In this document: positions 25,337 to 34,090 of the stretch, piece by piece
Position numbering within the stretch: position 1 is the first letter of the stretch
How the letters are laid out: each line of letters starts with the position of its first letter
Assembly (NCBI GenBank): GCA_964488865.1
Contig: CAZAWR010000022.1
Coordinates: 1 to 64,000, forward strand
DNA from: MWCO01 sp964488865
GTDB lineage: Bacteria; Myxococcota_A; Polyangia; Polyangiales; Polyangiaceae
Length of the DNA stretch: 64,000 nucleotides
Reading direction: 5' to 3'
Notes under the pieces: model-generated
The model's database searches: none
What the model was told of the DNA's origin: nothing
Seen by the model: only the letters and a program-made list of their open reading frames with translations
Position numbers and translations under genes: made by a program

Positions 25337-26629
25337 ATGTCAGGAAACACAGGTCCGGAAGAGGCTGCCTTGACCGCCATCGTGCTCGGGGCATCGGTAT
25401 TGGCCGTGATCTTGTTGGGGGCCCTGCTGCTGATCATCCAGCGGCTGCTGTTCATCTGCCCCCCGAACAAGCTCCTCATCTTCAGCGGAAGGCGGCACAT
25501 AATGCCCGATGGGTCCGTGGTCGGATACCGCGTGCTGCACGGGGGGCGAGGGCTTCGAATCCCGCTGCTCGAGTCGGTATCCGAGCTGGACATGCGGATC
25601 TTCCCCGTCCAAGTGGCGGTCCAGAACGCCTTCTCGAAGGGCGGCATCCCGCTGTCGGTCCAAGCGATCGCGAACGTCAAGATTTCTAGCGACCCACGGT
25701 ACCTCCGGAGCGCCGCAGAGCGGTTCCTCGACGTCCCCATCCAGCGCCTGGCAGAGGTCGCCCAAGACACGCTCGAAGGCGCCTTGCGCGAAGTGCTCGC
25801 AGAACTAACTCCAGAGGAGGTCAACCAGGACCGGCTGAAGTTCGCAGACAAGCTGCTGGCAAACGCTGGCGATGACTTCGAACGGCTGGGGCTACAACTC
25901 GACGTCCTCAAGATCCAGCACGTCTCGGACGAGCAGGGCTACCTCACCAACCTGGGGCGCGAAGCCATCGCCAACATGCTTCGCGACGCAGAGAACGCAG
26001 AGAATGCGGCCAACCAGACCGTGGCCGAGGCCCAGGCTGCCGCCCGGACCCGAGCCGAGACGGCCCAGAAGAACGCCGAAGCCCTCGTGCTCAAGAAGAA
26101 GAACGAGTTCCAGACGCAGCTCGCCAAGCTCGAGGCTGTCGCCGCGTCCGCGGAGAACGAAGCCGTGGTCGACGCCGAAACAGCCCGGTCGGTCGCCGAG
26201 CAAGATCTTCAGGAAATGCGTAAGCAATACGAACAGTTGCGGCTCACATGCGACGTCGTTCTTCCCGCCCAGGCCCGCCGCCGCGCCGAAGAACTCAAGG
26301 CCCGCGGAGAGGCCTACCCATTCATCGAGACCGGCAAGGCACGCGCCGCCGCCCTGCAGGCCGTGGTGGCAGAATGGACGGCCGCGGGCTTGCACGGCCG
26401 AGAAATCTACGTCCTCAACCACCTCAAAGAGATCGCCGAGGCCGCCATCCAGCGAACAGCGGCAACCCAGGTCAAGGAGATCAACGTCATCGACGGCGGG
26501 GATGCAGCCAGCTACGCGGCGTTCATCAGCGCCTTCCCCAGCGTGGTCAGCCAGGTCATGCAAGAAACCGGACGCGCGGTTGGGATCGACCTTGCGTCCA
26601 TGCTCCAGTCCCGAAAGGCAGGTGCGTGA
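25337..26629 (+). CDS. SPFH-domain (flotillin-like) membrane protein 1
   Basis: The 430-residue protein has one N-terminal membrane helix (residues 14-36) and an SPFH/Band 7 domain (about 38-200) with FSKGGIPLSVQAIANVKIS and AQDTLEGALREVLAELTPEE, then a long Ala/Glu-rich coiled coil (residues 215-310) and a C-terminal tail. This is the flotillin layout: a membrane-anchored scaffold that forms oligomers in lipid microdomains. The ATG at 25337 is chosen because a start 36 bases upstream gives only a Ser/Arg extension. Its stop overlaps the next gene's start (TGATG, 26627-26631). It is paralogous to the next protein: both share FSKGGIPL and AxANVK. Confidence 0.87.
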   Translation: MSGNTGPEEAALTAIVLGASVLAVILLGALLLIIQRLLFICPPNKLLIFSGRRHIMPDGSVVGYRVLHGGRGLRIPLLESVSELDMRIFPVQVAVQNAFSKGGIPLSVQAIANVKISSDPRYLRSAAERFLDVPIQRLAEVAQDTLEGALREVLAELTPEEVNQDRLKFADKLLANAGDDFERLGLQLDVLKIQHVSDEQGYLTNLGREAIANMLRDAENAENAANQTVAEAQAAARTRAETAQKNAEALVLKKKNEFQTQLAKLEAVAASAENEAVVDAETARSVAEQDLQEMRKQYEQLRLTCDVVLPAQARRRAEELKARGEAYPFIETGKARAAALQAVVAEWTAAGLHGREIYVLNHLKEIAEAAIQRTAATQVKEINVIDGGDAASYAAFISAFPSVVSQVMQETGRAVGIDLASMLQSRKAGA

Positions 26630-27870
26630 TGGGTGTCGCCGGCGTCCTGTTCTTCGTGGCGCTCGTGGTCGGGGTTTTCATCCTGATCACCCTCAAGCGC
26701 ATGCTTTACGTGGTCCCGCCCAACCAGGCGATGATCCTGTCCGGGGCCAAGCGCAAGGTGGGAAACAAGGTGGTCGGCTATCGGGTCGTCTGTGGCGGGC
26801 GCGCGCTTCGGATCCCCCTGCTCGAGCGCGTGGATTTCATCGACCTGCGCAACATCAACATCGACGTGGAGGTGCACGGCGCCTTCTCGAAGGGCGGCAT
26901 CCCGCTGAACGTGAAGGCCGTAGCGAACGTGAAGCTCCCTGGCGAGGAGCCGATGATCCACAACGCAGTGGAGCGATTCCTCGGACGAAATCGCGATGAA
27001 ATCACCTACATCGCCAAGGAGACCCTCGAAGGCAACCTGCGCGGGGTGCTGGCCCAGCTGACCCCCGAAGAGGTGAACGAGGACAAAAACCGCTTCACGC
27101 ACATCCTGACCGAAGAGGCCGAGCACGACCTCTCCAAGCTCGGGATCAAGCTGGATCAGCTCAAGATCCAGAACGTCACGGACGACGTCGGGTACCTCAA
27201 CTCGATCGGCCGCATCCGTGGGGCAAGTCTGCGGCAGCGCGCGGTGGTCGCCGAAACCCAGGCACAGTCCGGGGCGGCGGAGCAAAAGGCCCTAAACTGG
27301 CAGGCTTCCGAGATTGCCCGGTACGACGCCGACGTCGCGATCGCCGACCGGGAGATGGCCAAGCGCATCATGGACGCCCGGACGCGTCGCGACGCGATGA
27401 TCGCAACGGCGGAAGGCGAGGTTCGCGCGCAGATCGCGAAGGTGGGCGCGGAGATCAAGCGGCAGCAAGCGCGGGCAGTGCAGGTGGAGAGGCAGCTGGA
27501 TGCCGACGTGGTTCAGCCCGCGGATGCGGCTCGTTTGAAGATGGAAGAGGACGCCGTGGGGGCGGCCGCGACGATCATCGAGCGCGGCAAGGCGGAGGCC
27601 GCCGCGTTGCACGAGCTCGTGGAGGCCTACCGAAAAGGCGGCGCTGCGGCCAAGGAAGTGCTCGTCCTGCAGAACATCCTGCCCATGATCCATAGCATCA
27701 GCGGCGCGGATCACCCGGTTCGCATTGGCAAGGTCACGGTGCTTCCCCAGTCCACCGGACAGGGCGATCCCTTGACCCGCAAGATCATCGGCGCCAACGA
27801 GCAGCTCAAGGCCGCGACCGGCGTCGACCTGGCCGGCGTCGCCGCACGCCTGTCCGCCCCCAAGAGCTGA
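26629..27870 (+). CDS. SPFH-domain (flotillin-like) membrane protein 2
   Basis: The 413-residue protein starts with a membrane helix (VLFFVALVVGVFILITL) followed by YVVPPNQAMILSGAK, then the SPFH domain with FSKGGIPLNVKAVANVKLPG and IAKETLEGNLRGVLAQLTPEEVNED, a coiled coil (about 200-310) and a tail with EVLVLQNILPMIHSI typical of flotillins. Translation is coupled to the preceding SPFH gene by a one-base TGATG overlap. Two different SPFH paralogues behind one NfeD suggest a hetero-oligomeric microdomain scaffold. The overlapping longer frame from 26248 is a shadow of the first SPFH gene. Confidence 0.88.
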   Translation: MGVAGVLFFVALVVGVFILITLKRMLYVVPPNQAMILSGAKRKVGNKVVGYRVVCGGRALRIPLLERVDFIDLRNINIDVEVHGAFSKGGIPLNVKAVANVKLPGEEPMIHNAVERFLGRNRDEITYIAKETLEGNLRGVLAQLTPEEVNEDKNRFTHILTEEAEHDLSKLGIKLDQLKIQNVTDDVGYLNSIGRIRGASLRQRAVVAETQAQSGAAEQKALNWQASEIARYDADVAIADREMAKRIMDARTRRDAMIATAEGEVRAQIAKVGAEIKRQQARAVQVERQLDADVVQPADAARLKMEEDAVGAAATIIERGKAEAAALHELVEAYRKGGAAAKEVLVLQNILPMIHSISGADHPVRIGKVTVLPQSTGQGDPLTRKIIGANEQLKAATGVDLAGVAARLSAPKS

Positions 27871-27876
27871 CGCCTT

Positions 27877-28416
27877 TCAGGCTTCACCACCCCCGCCACG
27901 ACGGATCAGCTTCGCGAGCTCTGCCATCGCGTCGAGCTGCGACTGGGTTTGCTCCGCCTCCTCGACGTCCACATCCTCGGATTCCAGAGCCGGGTCCTTG
28001 CCGGTCTCCAGGATCTTGGTGAGCCGGTCGCGAGCAAGGAAAGACACGTCCAGCAGCACAGAGCAGCACCGCAACAGCTGCGACGAGGTCAGCTCTCCGT
28101 CCTCGACCGCGATGTCGATGCACGTGCTCACCTCGCCGTCGCCCGGGTCGTACTCGAACTGGACGAGCCGGATTTCGTAGGCCATCTGCAGCATCGCGCG
28201 AAACAGCAGGGGCTTGTTCGCGTCGTCCTCGGCTCGCAGGAGGATCGGCGCACGCAGCTGCACCAGCCCGCCCTCCTCGAGGACGAATACCATCAAGGTG
28301 ACGGGCGATCCGTCTCGAACCCAGAGGGTCCGGACCAGCTCCCCCTCCTGGTCGGTCTCGAACTTGATGTTCGCCTGCTCGAAGATGGCCTCGATGCTCT
28401 CGATCGTGGTGCCCAT
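27877..28416 (-). CDS. YbjN-like protein 1
   Basis: This 179-residue cytoplasmic protein has the fold pattern of YbjN/T3SS-chaperone-like proteins: helix-strand-strand N-terminus (IESIEAIFEQANIKFETDQEGELVRTLWV), then VFVLEEGGLVQLRAPILL, and a helical C-terminal half ending ILETGKDPALESEDVD before an acidic tail. Start is the ATG at 28416; a longer frame upstream is the shadow of its neighbour. The next gene upstream (28424-28969) encodes a clear paralogue, sharing ILETGxDPxLExxDVD and the block around TCIDIAVEDGELT / VRVTVQLPLFDAEPT. YbjN proteins in other bacteria modify stress and motility phenotypes, but molecular function is unknown. Confidence 0.72.
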   Translation of the reverse strand: MGTTIESIEAIFEQANIKFETDQEGELVRTLWVRDGSPVTLMVFVLEEGGLVQLRAPILLRAEDDANKPLLFRAMLQMAYEIRLVQFEYDPGDGEVSTCIDIAVEDGELTSSQLLRCCSVLLDVSFLARDRLTKILETGKDPALESEDVDVEEAEQTQSQLDAMAELAKLIRRGGGGEA

Positions 28417-28423
28417 GCTCGCC

Positions 28424-28969
28424 TCAGTTGTGCTTGGTCTCGGTGCGCTGCGCGCGCAGCAGCTCCTGCATCCGGATCTGCAAGCGCCGCAGCTCGCGAC
28501 GGGCCGGATCGTCCACGTCTTCCTCCAGCACGGGATCCTCTCCTGTCTCGAGGATGGCGAGCAGACGCGGCCACGCACGGTCCGCGAGATGCGCCGCCGC
28601 CGTCACGGTACGTCCCACCTGACGAACCGTCGGTTCGGCATCGAACAGCGGAAGCTGCACGGTGACACGAACCTCACCATCGCTCGGGTCCATCTCCCAC
28701 TGCCCCAGGTTCGTGAGGTAGGCCTCGTGAAGCATGGCCTGCATGAGCACGGGCAGGAACGGGTGGTCGGACACGCGCAGGAATGCGGTGACCATCGCCG
28801 TGAGCACCGCACCGTCGGAGTCCATCCGAACGTGCACGATGATGGTGGGACGGGTGGCATGGTTGCCCATGAACGCCACGAGGCATCCATCCGCGGGGTT
28901 CGGGGCCGTCCAGTAGCGAAATCCGCCTTCGCTCAGAAGCTCGAGCAGTCGTTCCGGCGTGCAAGGCAT
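28424..28969 (-). CDS. YbjN-like protein 2 (tandem paralogue)
   Basis: The 181-residue protein has a helical start (PCTPERLLELLSEGGFRYWTA), a central strand region (TIIVHVRMDSDGAVLTAMVTAFLRV) and a helical second half (LMQAMLHEAYLTNLGQWEMDPSDGEVRVTVQL), ending ILETGEDPVLEEDVDDPARR and a basic tail. The order of secondary structure and the shared C-terminal block identify it as a tandem duplicate of the downstream gene, seven bases away. ATG at 28969 is the start; a TTG at 28987 is rejected as a less usual start with no good ribosome site. Confidence 0.72.
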   Translation of the reverse strand: MPCTPERLLELLSEGGFRYWTAPNPADGCLVAFMGNHATRPTIIVHVRMDSDGAVLTAMVTAFLRVSDHPFLPVLMQAMLHEAYLTNLGQWEMDPSDGEVRVTVQLPLFDAEPTVRQVGRTVTAAAHLADRAWPRLLAILETGEDPVLEEDVDDPARRELRRLQIRMQELLRAQRTETKHN

Positions 28970-29036
28970 GGGACCATTTGGACGCAAAGACGGCGTCTTG
29001 TCGATCAGGAAAGGGATCGGTCACGCCAGCGCGGGG

Positions 29037-29405
29037 TCAACGCTTCGCGGCGCGTCCACGCAGGCCTCGAAGGCCAGCCGGGTAGCCGTCCACGAGGCTC
29101 TTCGGGGGGCGCACCTCCTGCAGCAGCGGGCTGGTGACCAGGTCCCTCCCCCCGGTGGCGAAGAACAGGGACTCGCCCACGCGAGGCTGGCCGATGTTCG
29201 GACGGATCGCACCATTGGGCAGGAATTGGAGGCTTCCGGACACCGTGCGCTGCAGGGCAACATGGTCCGTCATCCATTCGCCGGTGTTTCGGTCACGAAC
29301 CGCGACGCACAGGCCATCGCGGAAGTGGTACTCCGTGTTGCGCGTGACGAGAATCCGGTGACGTCGGCGGTCGACCCCTCGGTATGTTTCAGCGTCCTTC
29401 AGCAT
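29037..29405 (-). CDS. Small conserved-looking hypothetical protein
   Basis: This frame of 122 codons starts at an ATG that has a good Shine-Dalgarno (AGGAG, 29415-29419 on the minus strand) nine bases upstream. The product is polar and basic, with HRILVTRNTEYHFRDGLCVAVRDRNTGEWM and LPNGAIRPNIGQPRVGESLFF (segments), and no signal peptide or membrane helix. I do not recognise the family. An upstream ATG at 29426 is possible but lacks a ribosome site. Codon-third GC and the lack of stop codons fit a real gene, with some doubt. Confidence 0.6.
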   Translation of the reverse strand: MLKDAETYRGVDRRRHRILVTRNTEYHFRDGLCVAVRDRNTGEWMTDHVALQRTVSGSLQFLPNGAIRPNIGQPRVGESLFFATGGRDLVTSPLLQEVRPPKSLVDGYPAGLRGLRGRAAKR

Positions 29406-29414
29406 GCCATGAAG

Positions 29415-29419
29415 CTCCT
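29415..29419 (-). promoter_or_regulatory. Shine-Dalgarno that sets the start at 29405
   Basis: AGGAG on the minus strand, nine bases before the ATG at 29405. It is the reason the shorter start is preferred over the ATG at 29426, which has none. Confidence 0.65.
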
Positions 29420-29527
29420 GGTCCATCGTTGGGCAAGGGTCGGTCGGCACGCGGGGCTGGGCCAAATTTGGTGGCGCATACGCGAAGCGCTTGGCCCGGG
29501 ACGGCAGGAGCGTCCTACGATCCGCAC

Positions 29528-29992
29528 ATGGATGAACGGCGGCGCCCCGGTCCTGGGCTCACCAAGGTGAGGCATCCTCACCCGGTGGCGACGCGTGTGG
29601 TGTCACTGGTTCGCGCGGGCGACGGGCACTGGGCGACGCTGTTCGAGCGGGCGGACGTCGTTTCCGAAGGGGCTGCTGAGCAAGAAGGCCCATCGCTGGT
29701 CTATCGCGGCACCACGAGCATCATCTTGCGCTGGGCCGCGATGCAGCAAGGGGCTGACGAGCCGTCATCCTGGGCCTGCGAGGAAAGGACACGCGCGCTG
29801 GCGATGGACCCGCACCTGCGGCTTCGTGCCGTGAGGGTCGCGCAGCGGGAGGCGCAGTCGCGCGCGCCGGGAATGCTCGGCACCACGCGCATGGACTTGT
29901 TCGTGCGGTCAGAAGACAAGGAGCTTCGGATCGACGTGGACGTCGATGCGGTCGTGGAGGCAAGCGCGGCCCGGATGGGTGGGGGAGCGTGA
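29528..29992 (+). CDS. Hypothetical protein, 154 residues
   Basis: The protein has a basic N-terminus (DERRRPGPGLTKVRHPHP), a beta-rich centre (VVSLVRAGDGHWATLFERADVV, SLVYRGTTSIILRWAAM) and a C-terminal part with ELRIDVDVDAVVEASAARMGG. No signal peptide or membrane segment is visible, and I cannot assign a family. The ATG at 29528 was chosen over an upstream frame start at 29384 because the extension is Arg/Gly/Pro rich and looks untranslated. It is divergent from the small gene at 29405. Confidence 0.6.
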   Translation: MDERRRPGPGLTKVRHPHPVATRVVSLVRAGDGHWATLFERADVVSEGAAEQEGPSLVYRGTTSIILRWAAMQQGADEPSSWACEERTRALAMDPHLRLRAVRVAQREAQSRAPGMLGTTRMDLFVRSEDKELRIDVDVDAVVEASAARMGGGA

Positions 29993-30175
29993 AGGGCGCG
30001 ACGAGGGAGGGGCTCATCCTGGAGGGTGTCGAGAACCGGGAAGACGCGGAGCCGGGGGCGCATCGGCGACGCTGGTTTCCTGATTCACGCTACTTCGCGC
30101 AGGTTGTCATCGGCGTCTCTTGACGCGGCCGCGCGTGCCGTGCAGTTGTTCCTCCCTCGCGCAGTGGTCACAACG

Positions 30176-31186
30176 ATGGGGCGAAAGCAAAAACCGAACG
30201 CCGACCAGCACAAGGTCATTCACGTGGACTTCGGAGTTGCGAGGCGTCTGCAACCCGACGATCCGATTGCGCCCGGGCCTTTGCCGGACTTGCCGCCCTT
30301 GCCGTCACCGCGGGAGCCGATCACGGATCTGTTCTCGGGCACCGAGGTCTGCCGGTTGCTCGGTCTCACGCGTGGTCAGCTCCGCTCGCTGGATCGAACG
30401 GGTGTGGTATCCCCATCCGGACGGCGTCGCGGGCGTCGCGCGTACACGTTCAGCGATCTGATCGCCCTGCGAACGGCGAGCCATCTCATCGAACACAAGG
30501 TCCGGCTGCGCGACGTGGCCCGCGCGGTGACCAAGCTCAAGAACGCTCTGCCCAAGGTGACGCGCCCTCTGTCGGAGCTGCGCGTGGTCTGCGACGGCTC
30601 CAAGGTGGTGGTCCGGGGCCACGACGGGACGTTCGAGCCTTGCACAGGGCAGATGCTGCTGGACTTCGACGTCGAGACGCTACGCAACGACGTCGTACGC
30701 GTGCTGCGCCCGGCCGTCAGCCGGCAGCGCGCGCGCTCGGCCTACGATTTGTACGTCCAGGCGAGCCAGCTCGACGAGGACCCTGCCACGTTCGGGGAGG
30801 CGGAAGGGCTGTACCGACAGGCTTTGGAGCTCGATCCCTACCTGGCCATCGCCTATACGAATCTGGGTAACGTCTGCTTCCGGCGCCACAACGACGCGGC
30901 GGCCGAACAGCTGTATCGACGTGCGCTCGAGATCGAGCCGACGCAGCCGGAGGCGCACTACAACCTGGGATACATCATGTTGGAGCGTGGGGAGCCGGCA
31001 GATGCAGTGCCTTTCTTTCAGGCTGCGATCGCGTCGGATCCGACGTTTGCGGACGCGTACTTCAACCTGGCGATGGCGTTCGAGCATCTGGGCGACGTGC
31101 AGCAGGCGCGGCCTTGCTGGGAGCAGTACGTGAAGATCGAGCCGCAAGGGACATGGGCGGAGATCGCGCGAAAACACCTGCATTGA
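30176..31186 (+). CDS. MerR-type HTH / TPR fusion regulator
   Basis: The 336-residue protein joins a MerR-like winged helix (about residues 50-120: EVCRLLGLTRGQLRSLDRTGVVSPSGRRRGRRAYTFSDLIALRT; segments GLTRGQLRSLDRTG and RRAYTFSDLIAL) to three or four TPR units (about 190-335: TNLGNVCFRRHNDAAAEQLYRRALEIEP). The N-terminal region binds DNA in MerR proteins; the TPR part probably senses or recruits a protein partner. No ligand domain is visible, so it should be a regulator controlled by protein-protein contact. The ATG at 30176 starts the frame used; a longer frame to 30026 has no support. It is convergent with imuA, whose stop is 8 bp away. Confidence 0.78.
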   Translation: MGRKQKPNADQHKVIHVDFGVARRLQPDDPIAPGPLPDLPPLPSPREPITDLFSGTEVCRLLGLTRGQLRSLDRTGVVSPSGRRRGRRAYTFSDLIALRTASHLIEHKVRLRDVARAVTKLKNALPKVTRPLSELRVVCDGSKVVVRGHDGTFEPCTGQMLLDFDVETLRNDVVRVLRPAVSRQRARSAYDLYVQASQLDEDPATFGEAEGLYRQALELDPYLAIAYTNLGNVCFRRHNDAAAEQLYRRALEIEPTQPEAHYNLGYIMLERGEPADAVPFFQAAIASDPTFADAYFNLAMAFEHLGDVQQARPCWEQYVKIEPQGTWAEIARKHLH

Positions 31187-31193
31187 GCCGGGC

Positions 31194-31886
31194 TCACGCC
31201 GAGCGAGAGAGCTGATCCCGTGGCGGGCGCGTCCAGGCTAGCTCCACGGGCATCCCGATTCTCCCGCGACGTTCCTTCACGACCCTCGAGCGCAACATCC
31301 CTTGCTGGGGTTGCTCGAGCTCCAAACGCAAGGCCACGGGCAAGCCGATGGGGGCAGCGCGCTGCCGATCGGTAAGCAGCACCACACACGTGTCCCCCTC
31401 TCGCGCGGCCATGGCGAGCCGTCGCACGACGTTGGGCCATCGGAGCAAAGGCAGAAGCACGGAGCCACCGGGAACGCCCTGGGTGTCGACGATCAGCACG
31501 GAAAACACGTGACTGAGGGTCATGCGCACGGCGGCTCGAGCGAGGGATAGCGCGGGGGGATACGCGACGAGGAGCCGTTCGAGCACGACGCCGTGGGAGG
31601 CGACACCGGGAGCGTACAGGGTTCGGGATGGATCGAGCCAGGCACACCAAGCAGGATCACCGCCTCGCAGCAGGGCTTCTTGCTGGGCGGAGGCGCATGC
31701 GTGCAAGGCGAGGGACGAGGCAAGGCCGCTCCCATGGCTGGTGAGCTCCACGACGGCGCCTCGAGGCAAGCCGCCGTCGGGCAAGGCGGCAGCGAAGGCT
31801 GGCAGGGGCAAGACCCGTTCCTCTTGTTGGAGAATGGCTGGGGAGCGGGCTTGTGGGATGAGGTGCGACGGGACGGGGATAGCCAT
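31194..31886 (-). CDS. imuA: ImuA-like RecA/SulA-family protein of the SOS mutasome
   Basis: ImuA supports translesion synthesis together with ImuB and DnaE2. The 230-residue protein has the ImuA sequence pattern FAAALPDGGLPRGAVVELTSHGSGLASSLALHACASAQQ (degenerate Walker A; segments LPRGAVVELT and HGSGLASSLAL), a middle VFSVLIVDTQGVPGGSVLLPLLRW and a C-terminal LTDRQRAAPIGLPVALRLELEQP. The family has a RecA-like core. Start is the ATG at 31884-31886. A 17-nt LexA-like box ends only two bases before it, leaving no room for a Shine-Dalgarno, so the transcript is likely leaderless. It stands alone and is divergent from the M49-like gene. Confidence 0.9.
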   Translation of the reverse strand: MAIPVPSHLIPQARSPAILQQEERVLPLPAFAAALPDGGLPRGAVVELTSHGSGLASSLALHACASAQQEALLRGGDPAWCAWLDPSRTLYAPGVASHGVVLERLLVAYPPALSLARAAVRMTLSHVFSVLIVDTQGVPGGSVLLPLLRWPNVVRRLAMAAREGDTCVVLLTDRQRAAPIGLPVALRLELEQPQQGMLRSRVVKERRGRIGMPVELAWTRPPRDQLSRSA

Positions 31887-31888
31887 AA

Positions 31889-31905
31889 GCTGAACATACG
31901 ATCAG
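31889..31905 (-). promoter_or_regulatory. LexA (SOS) box of imuA
   Basis: CTGATCGTATGTTCAGC on the minus strand matches the published M. xanthus LexA box CTRHAMRYBYGTTCAGS at 15 of 17 positions (the fifth and ninth differ). Two bases separate it from the imuA ATG. A weak -10 (TCGTAT) lies inside the box and a CTGGCA -35-like sequence 15 bases upstream of it. Confidence 0.85.
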
Positions 31906-32000
31906 TCTTCGTGTCCTGCCAGTCCATTCTGATCTCCCCTCTTCCTTCGGCTGACATCTGCGGTAACGTGCCCCGTCCACCGCAATGCCGGGAGAACACC

Positions 32001-34028
32001 ATGAAAATGAGCCCCATGACGCGCTTCTTGCTCGGTTTCGGCGCTTGGATGGCGCTTGCCTCCTGTGACCCGCCCAAGGCCACGCCGAGTCCCACACCTT
32101 CTCCTTCCGCCTCCGCCCCGAAGGTCGTCGCCTACGACGCGCTCGACCGGGCGACGTTCAACCGCGTGGCCGTGCAGATGGATCTGCCCATCTTCTGGAT
32201 CGAGGACAAGAACGCAAACAAGGCGATCGAGCCTGAGGAAGTGGCTTCTCTGCTCTTCTACCCGACCCAAGGCAACTGGGTCGACGGCAACCGGTTCACG
32301 GCTCGCTTCGAGGAGATCTACGAGCAGATGCAGGCCTGGGCGAAGAGCGCGACGTTCCCCAAGGACCTTTCTGACGCGGAGAAGAAGCGTCGCATGCTCG
32401 TGATCGAAGAGCTCGACCAGGGCCAACCGACGCTGGTGTTCTCGAACTTCACCAAGAGTCCGCCCCAGGACAAGGTCTTCGTCCGCCACATGCTCGCAGC
32501 GGCCAAACTCATTGACGATCTGCATGGGCAGCAACGGGGGCTTGCCCCCCTCGCGGCGCAAATCCCGAAGGACGACCCGTCCGGCCACGCGGCGTTTCGT
32601 CGCAACTGGGGACCGAAGTGTGGCGCGCCCAAGACGGAGAAGAACCCAGCGTGCTCGGCCATTGCCAAGTCACCCGAGAAGGTCTTGGTCGCGATGTACC
32701 CGGACGACGTGCAGAAAGAGGAAGGATTCTGCGACAAGCTCGCCAAGCACGCGGACGGGGAGAATTTGATGTCGCCGTTCGTGGTGGTGAAGAAGGACGG
32801 GGACAAGCTCGTGCCCGAGCCGATCACGGTGACGTTCAAGGATCTTGCGGAGAAGGTCTCCAAGGAGCTTCGCATGGCCGCCGATAGCCTGGACAGCGGC
32901 GAAGCCCCCTTCAAGGAGTACTTGCAAGCGGCTGCCCAGGCTTTCCTCGACAACCGCTGGGAGCCGGCGGACGAGGCGTGGGCGAAGCTGAATGCCACCA
33001 ACTCCAAGTGGTACCTGCGCATCGGCCCCGACGAGGTGTACTGGGAGCCTTGCAGTCGCAAGGCCGGTTTTCACATGAGCTTCGCCCGCATCAACGAGGC
33101 GTCGGTGACCTGGCAGAAAAAACTCGAGCCCGTACGGCAGAAGATGGAGGACGACCTCGCCAAGCACATCGGCGCCCCCTACAAGGCGCGGAAGGTTTCC
33201 TTCCACCTGCCGGACTTCATCGACATCGTCGCCAACGCGGGGGACTCGCGGCACCCGCTTGGGGCGACCATCGGCCAGAGCCTCCCGAACTGGGGGCCTG
33301 TGGCCAACGAAGGGCGCGGCAGGACCGTGGTGATGAGCAACCTGTACACGGACCCAGACAGCCTCCGCATTCGCAAGGAACAAGCCGATTCCATGCTCGA
33401 CGCGGCGACGGCGGGCAAGCGCGCGGTGGGCCAGGACCCTTCGCTGCTGGGAACGATTCTGCACGAAGCGATGCACAATTTCGGGCCTTCGCACGAGTAC
33501 AAGGTGCAGGGCAAGACAGACGATCAGCACTTTGGCGGCCCCTTGGCGAGCACCATGGAGGAGTTGAAGGCCCAGACGGGCGCTCTCTGGTTCGTCGCAC
33601 TGCTCAAGAAGCAGGGGATCATCGACGCAGCGCTGGCGGAGCAGACCTACGTAGACTCGATCCTCTGGGCGCTGAACCACATTGCGCGGGGAATGTACGC
33701 AGACGACGGGAAGCCGAAGACCTACAGCCACGTGTCAGCGATCCATGTGGGTTTCTTGCTCGAGGAGGGCGCGATCACGTTCGACCCGGCCGCTCCGGCG
33801 GCCAACGGCAAGGACAAGGGCGCCTTCACGTTGCACTTCGACAAGCTTCCAGCCGCCATCGACAAGATGATGAAGGTCGCCGGAGGCATCAAGGCCAGGG
33901 GAGATCGGAAGCAGGCCGAGGAACTGGTGAAGAAGTTCGTCGACGGCGACACGGTTCCCATGGCGGTCATCGCGGAGCGGTCCCTCCGGCACCCCAAGGC
34001 GGCTTTCGTGTACGGCTTGTCACTGTAG
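32001..34028 (+). CDS. M49-like (dipeptidyl-peptidase III-like) metallopeptidase lipoprotein
   Basis: This 675-residue protein has a lipobox (LASC, Cys22) after MTRFLLGFGAWMA. The body carries the zinc motif HEAMH (His488, Glu489, His492) and, 30 residues on, EELKA (residues 520-524, in STMEELKAQTGALWF), which matches the EECRA-type second motif of family M49. M49 enzymes normally have HExxGH; here the spacing is a plain HExxH, an unusual variant. A ribosome site GGGAG lies at 31990-31994 and supports the ATG at 32001. The gene is divergent from imuA and shares its 114-bp intergenic region, so its expression could be influenced by the same region, though no box is aligned to it. Confidence 0.78.
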   Translation: MKMSPMTRFLLGFGAWMALASCDPPKATPSPTPSPSASAPKVVAYDALDRATFNRVAVQMDLPIFWIEDKNANKAIEPEEVASLLFYPTQGNWVDGNRFTARFEEIYEQMQAWAKSATFPKDLSDAEKKRRMLVIEELDQGQPTLVFSNFTKSPPQDKVFVRHMLAAAKLIDDLHGQQRGLAPLAAQIPKDDPSGHAAFRRNWGPKCGAPKTEKNPACSAIAKSPEKVLVAMYPDDVQKEEGFCDKLAKHADGENLMSPFVVVKKDGDKLVPEPITVTFKDLAEKVSKELRMAADSLDSGEAPFKEYLQAAAQAFLDNRWEPADEAWAKLNATNSKWYLRIGPDEVYWEPCSRKAGFHMSFARINEASVTWQKKLEPVRQKMEDDLAKHIGAPYKARKVSFHLPDFIDIVANAGDSRHPLGATIGQSLPNWGPVANEGRGRTVVMSNLYTDPDSLRIRKEQADSMLDAATAGKRAVGQDPSLLGTILHEAMHNFGPSHEYKVQGKTDDQHFGGPLASTMEELKAQTGALWFVALLKKQGIIDAALAEQTYVDSILWALNHIARGMYADDGKPKTYSHVSAIHVGFLLEEGAITFDPAAPAANGKDKGAFTLHFDKLPAAIDKMMKVAGGIKARGDRKQAEELVKKFVDGDTVPMAVIAERSLRHPKAAFVYGLSL

Positions 34029-34090
34029 CCTGCACGCAACGTTTAGAAAAATCAGCACATGTTGCGCCTATAATTCTCTTCTACGTCTCC

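Noticed and set aside
26248..26628. Upstream extension of the second SPFH frame
   Set aside because: It is the +1 shadow of the first SPFH gene; the SPFH protein starts with its membrane helix at 26629.
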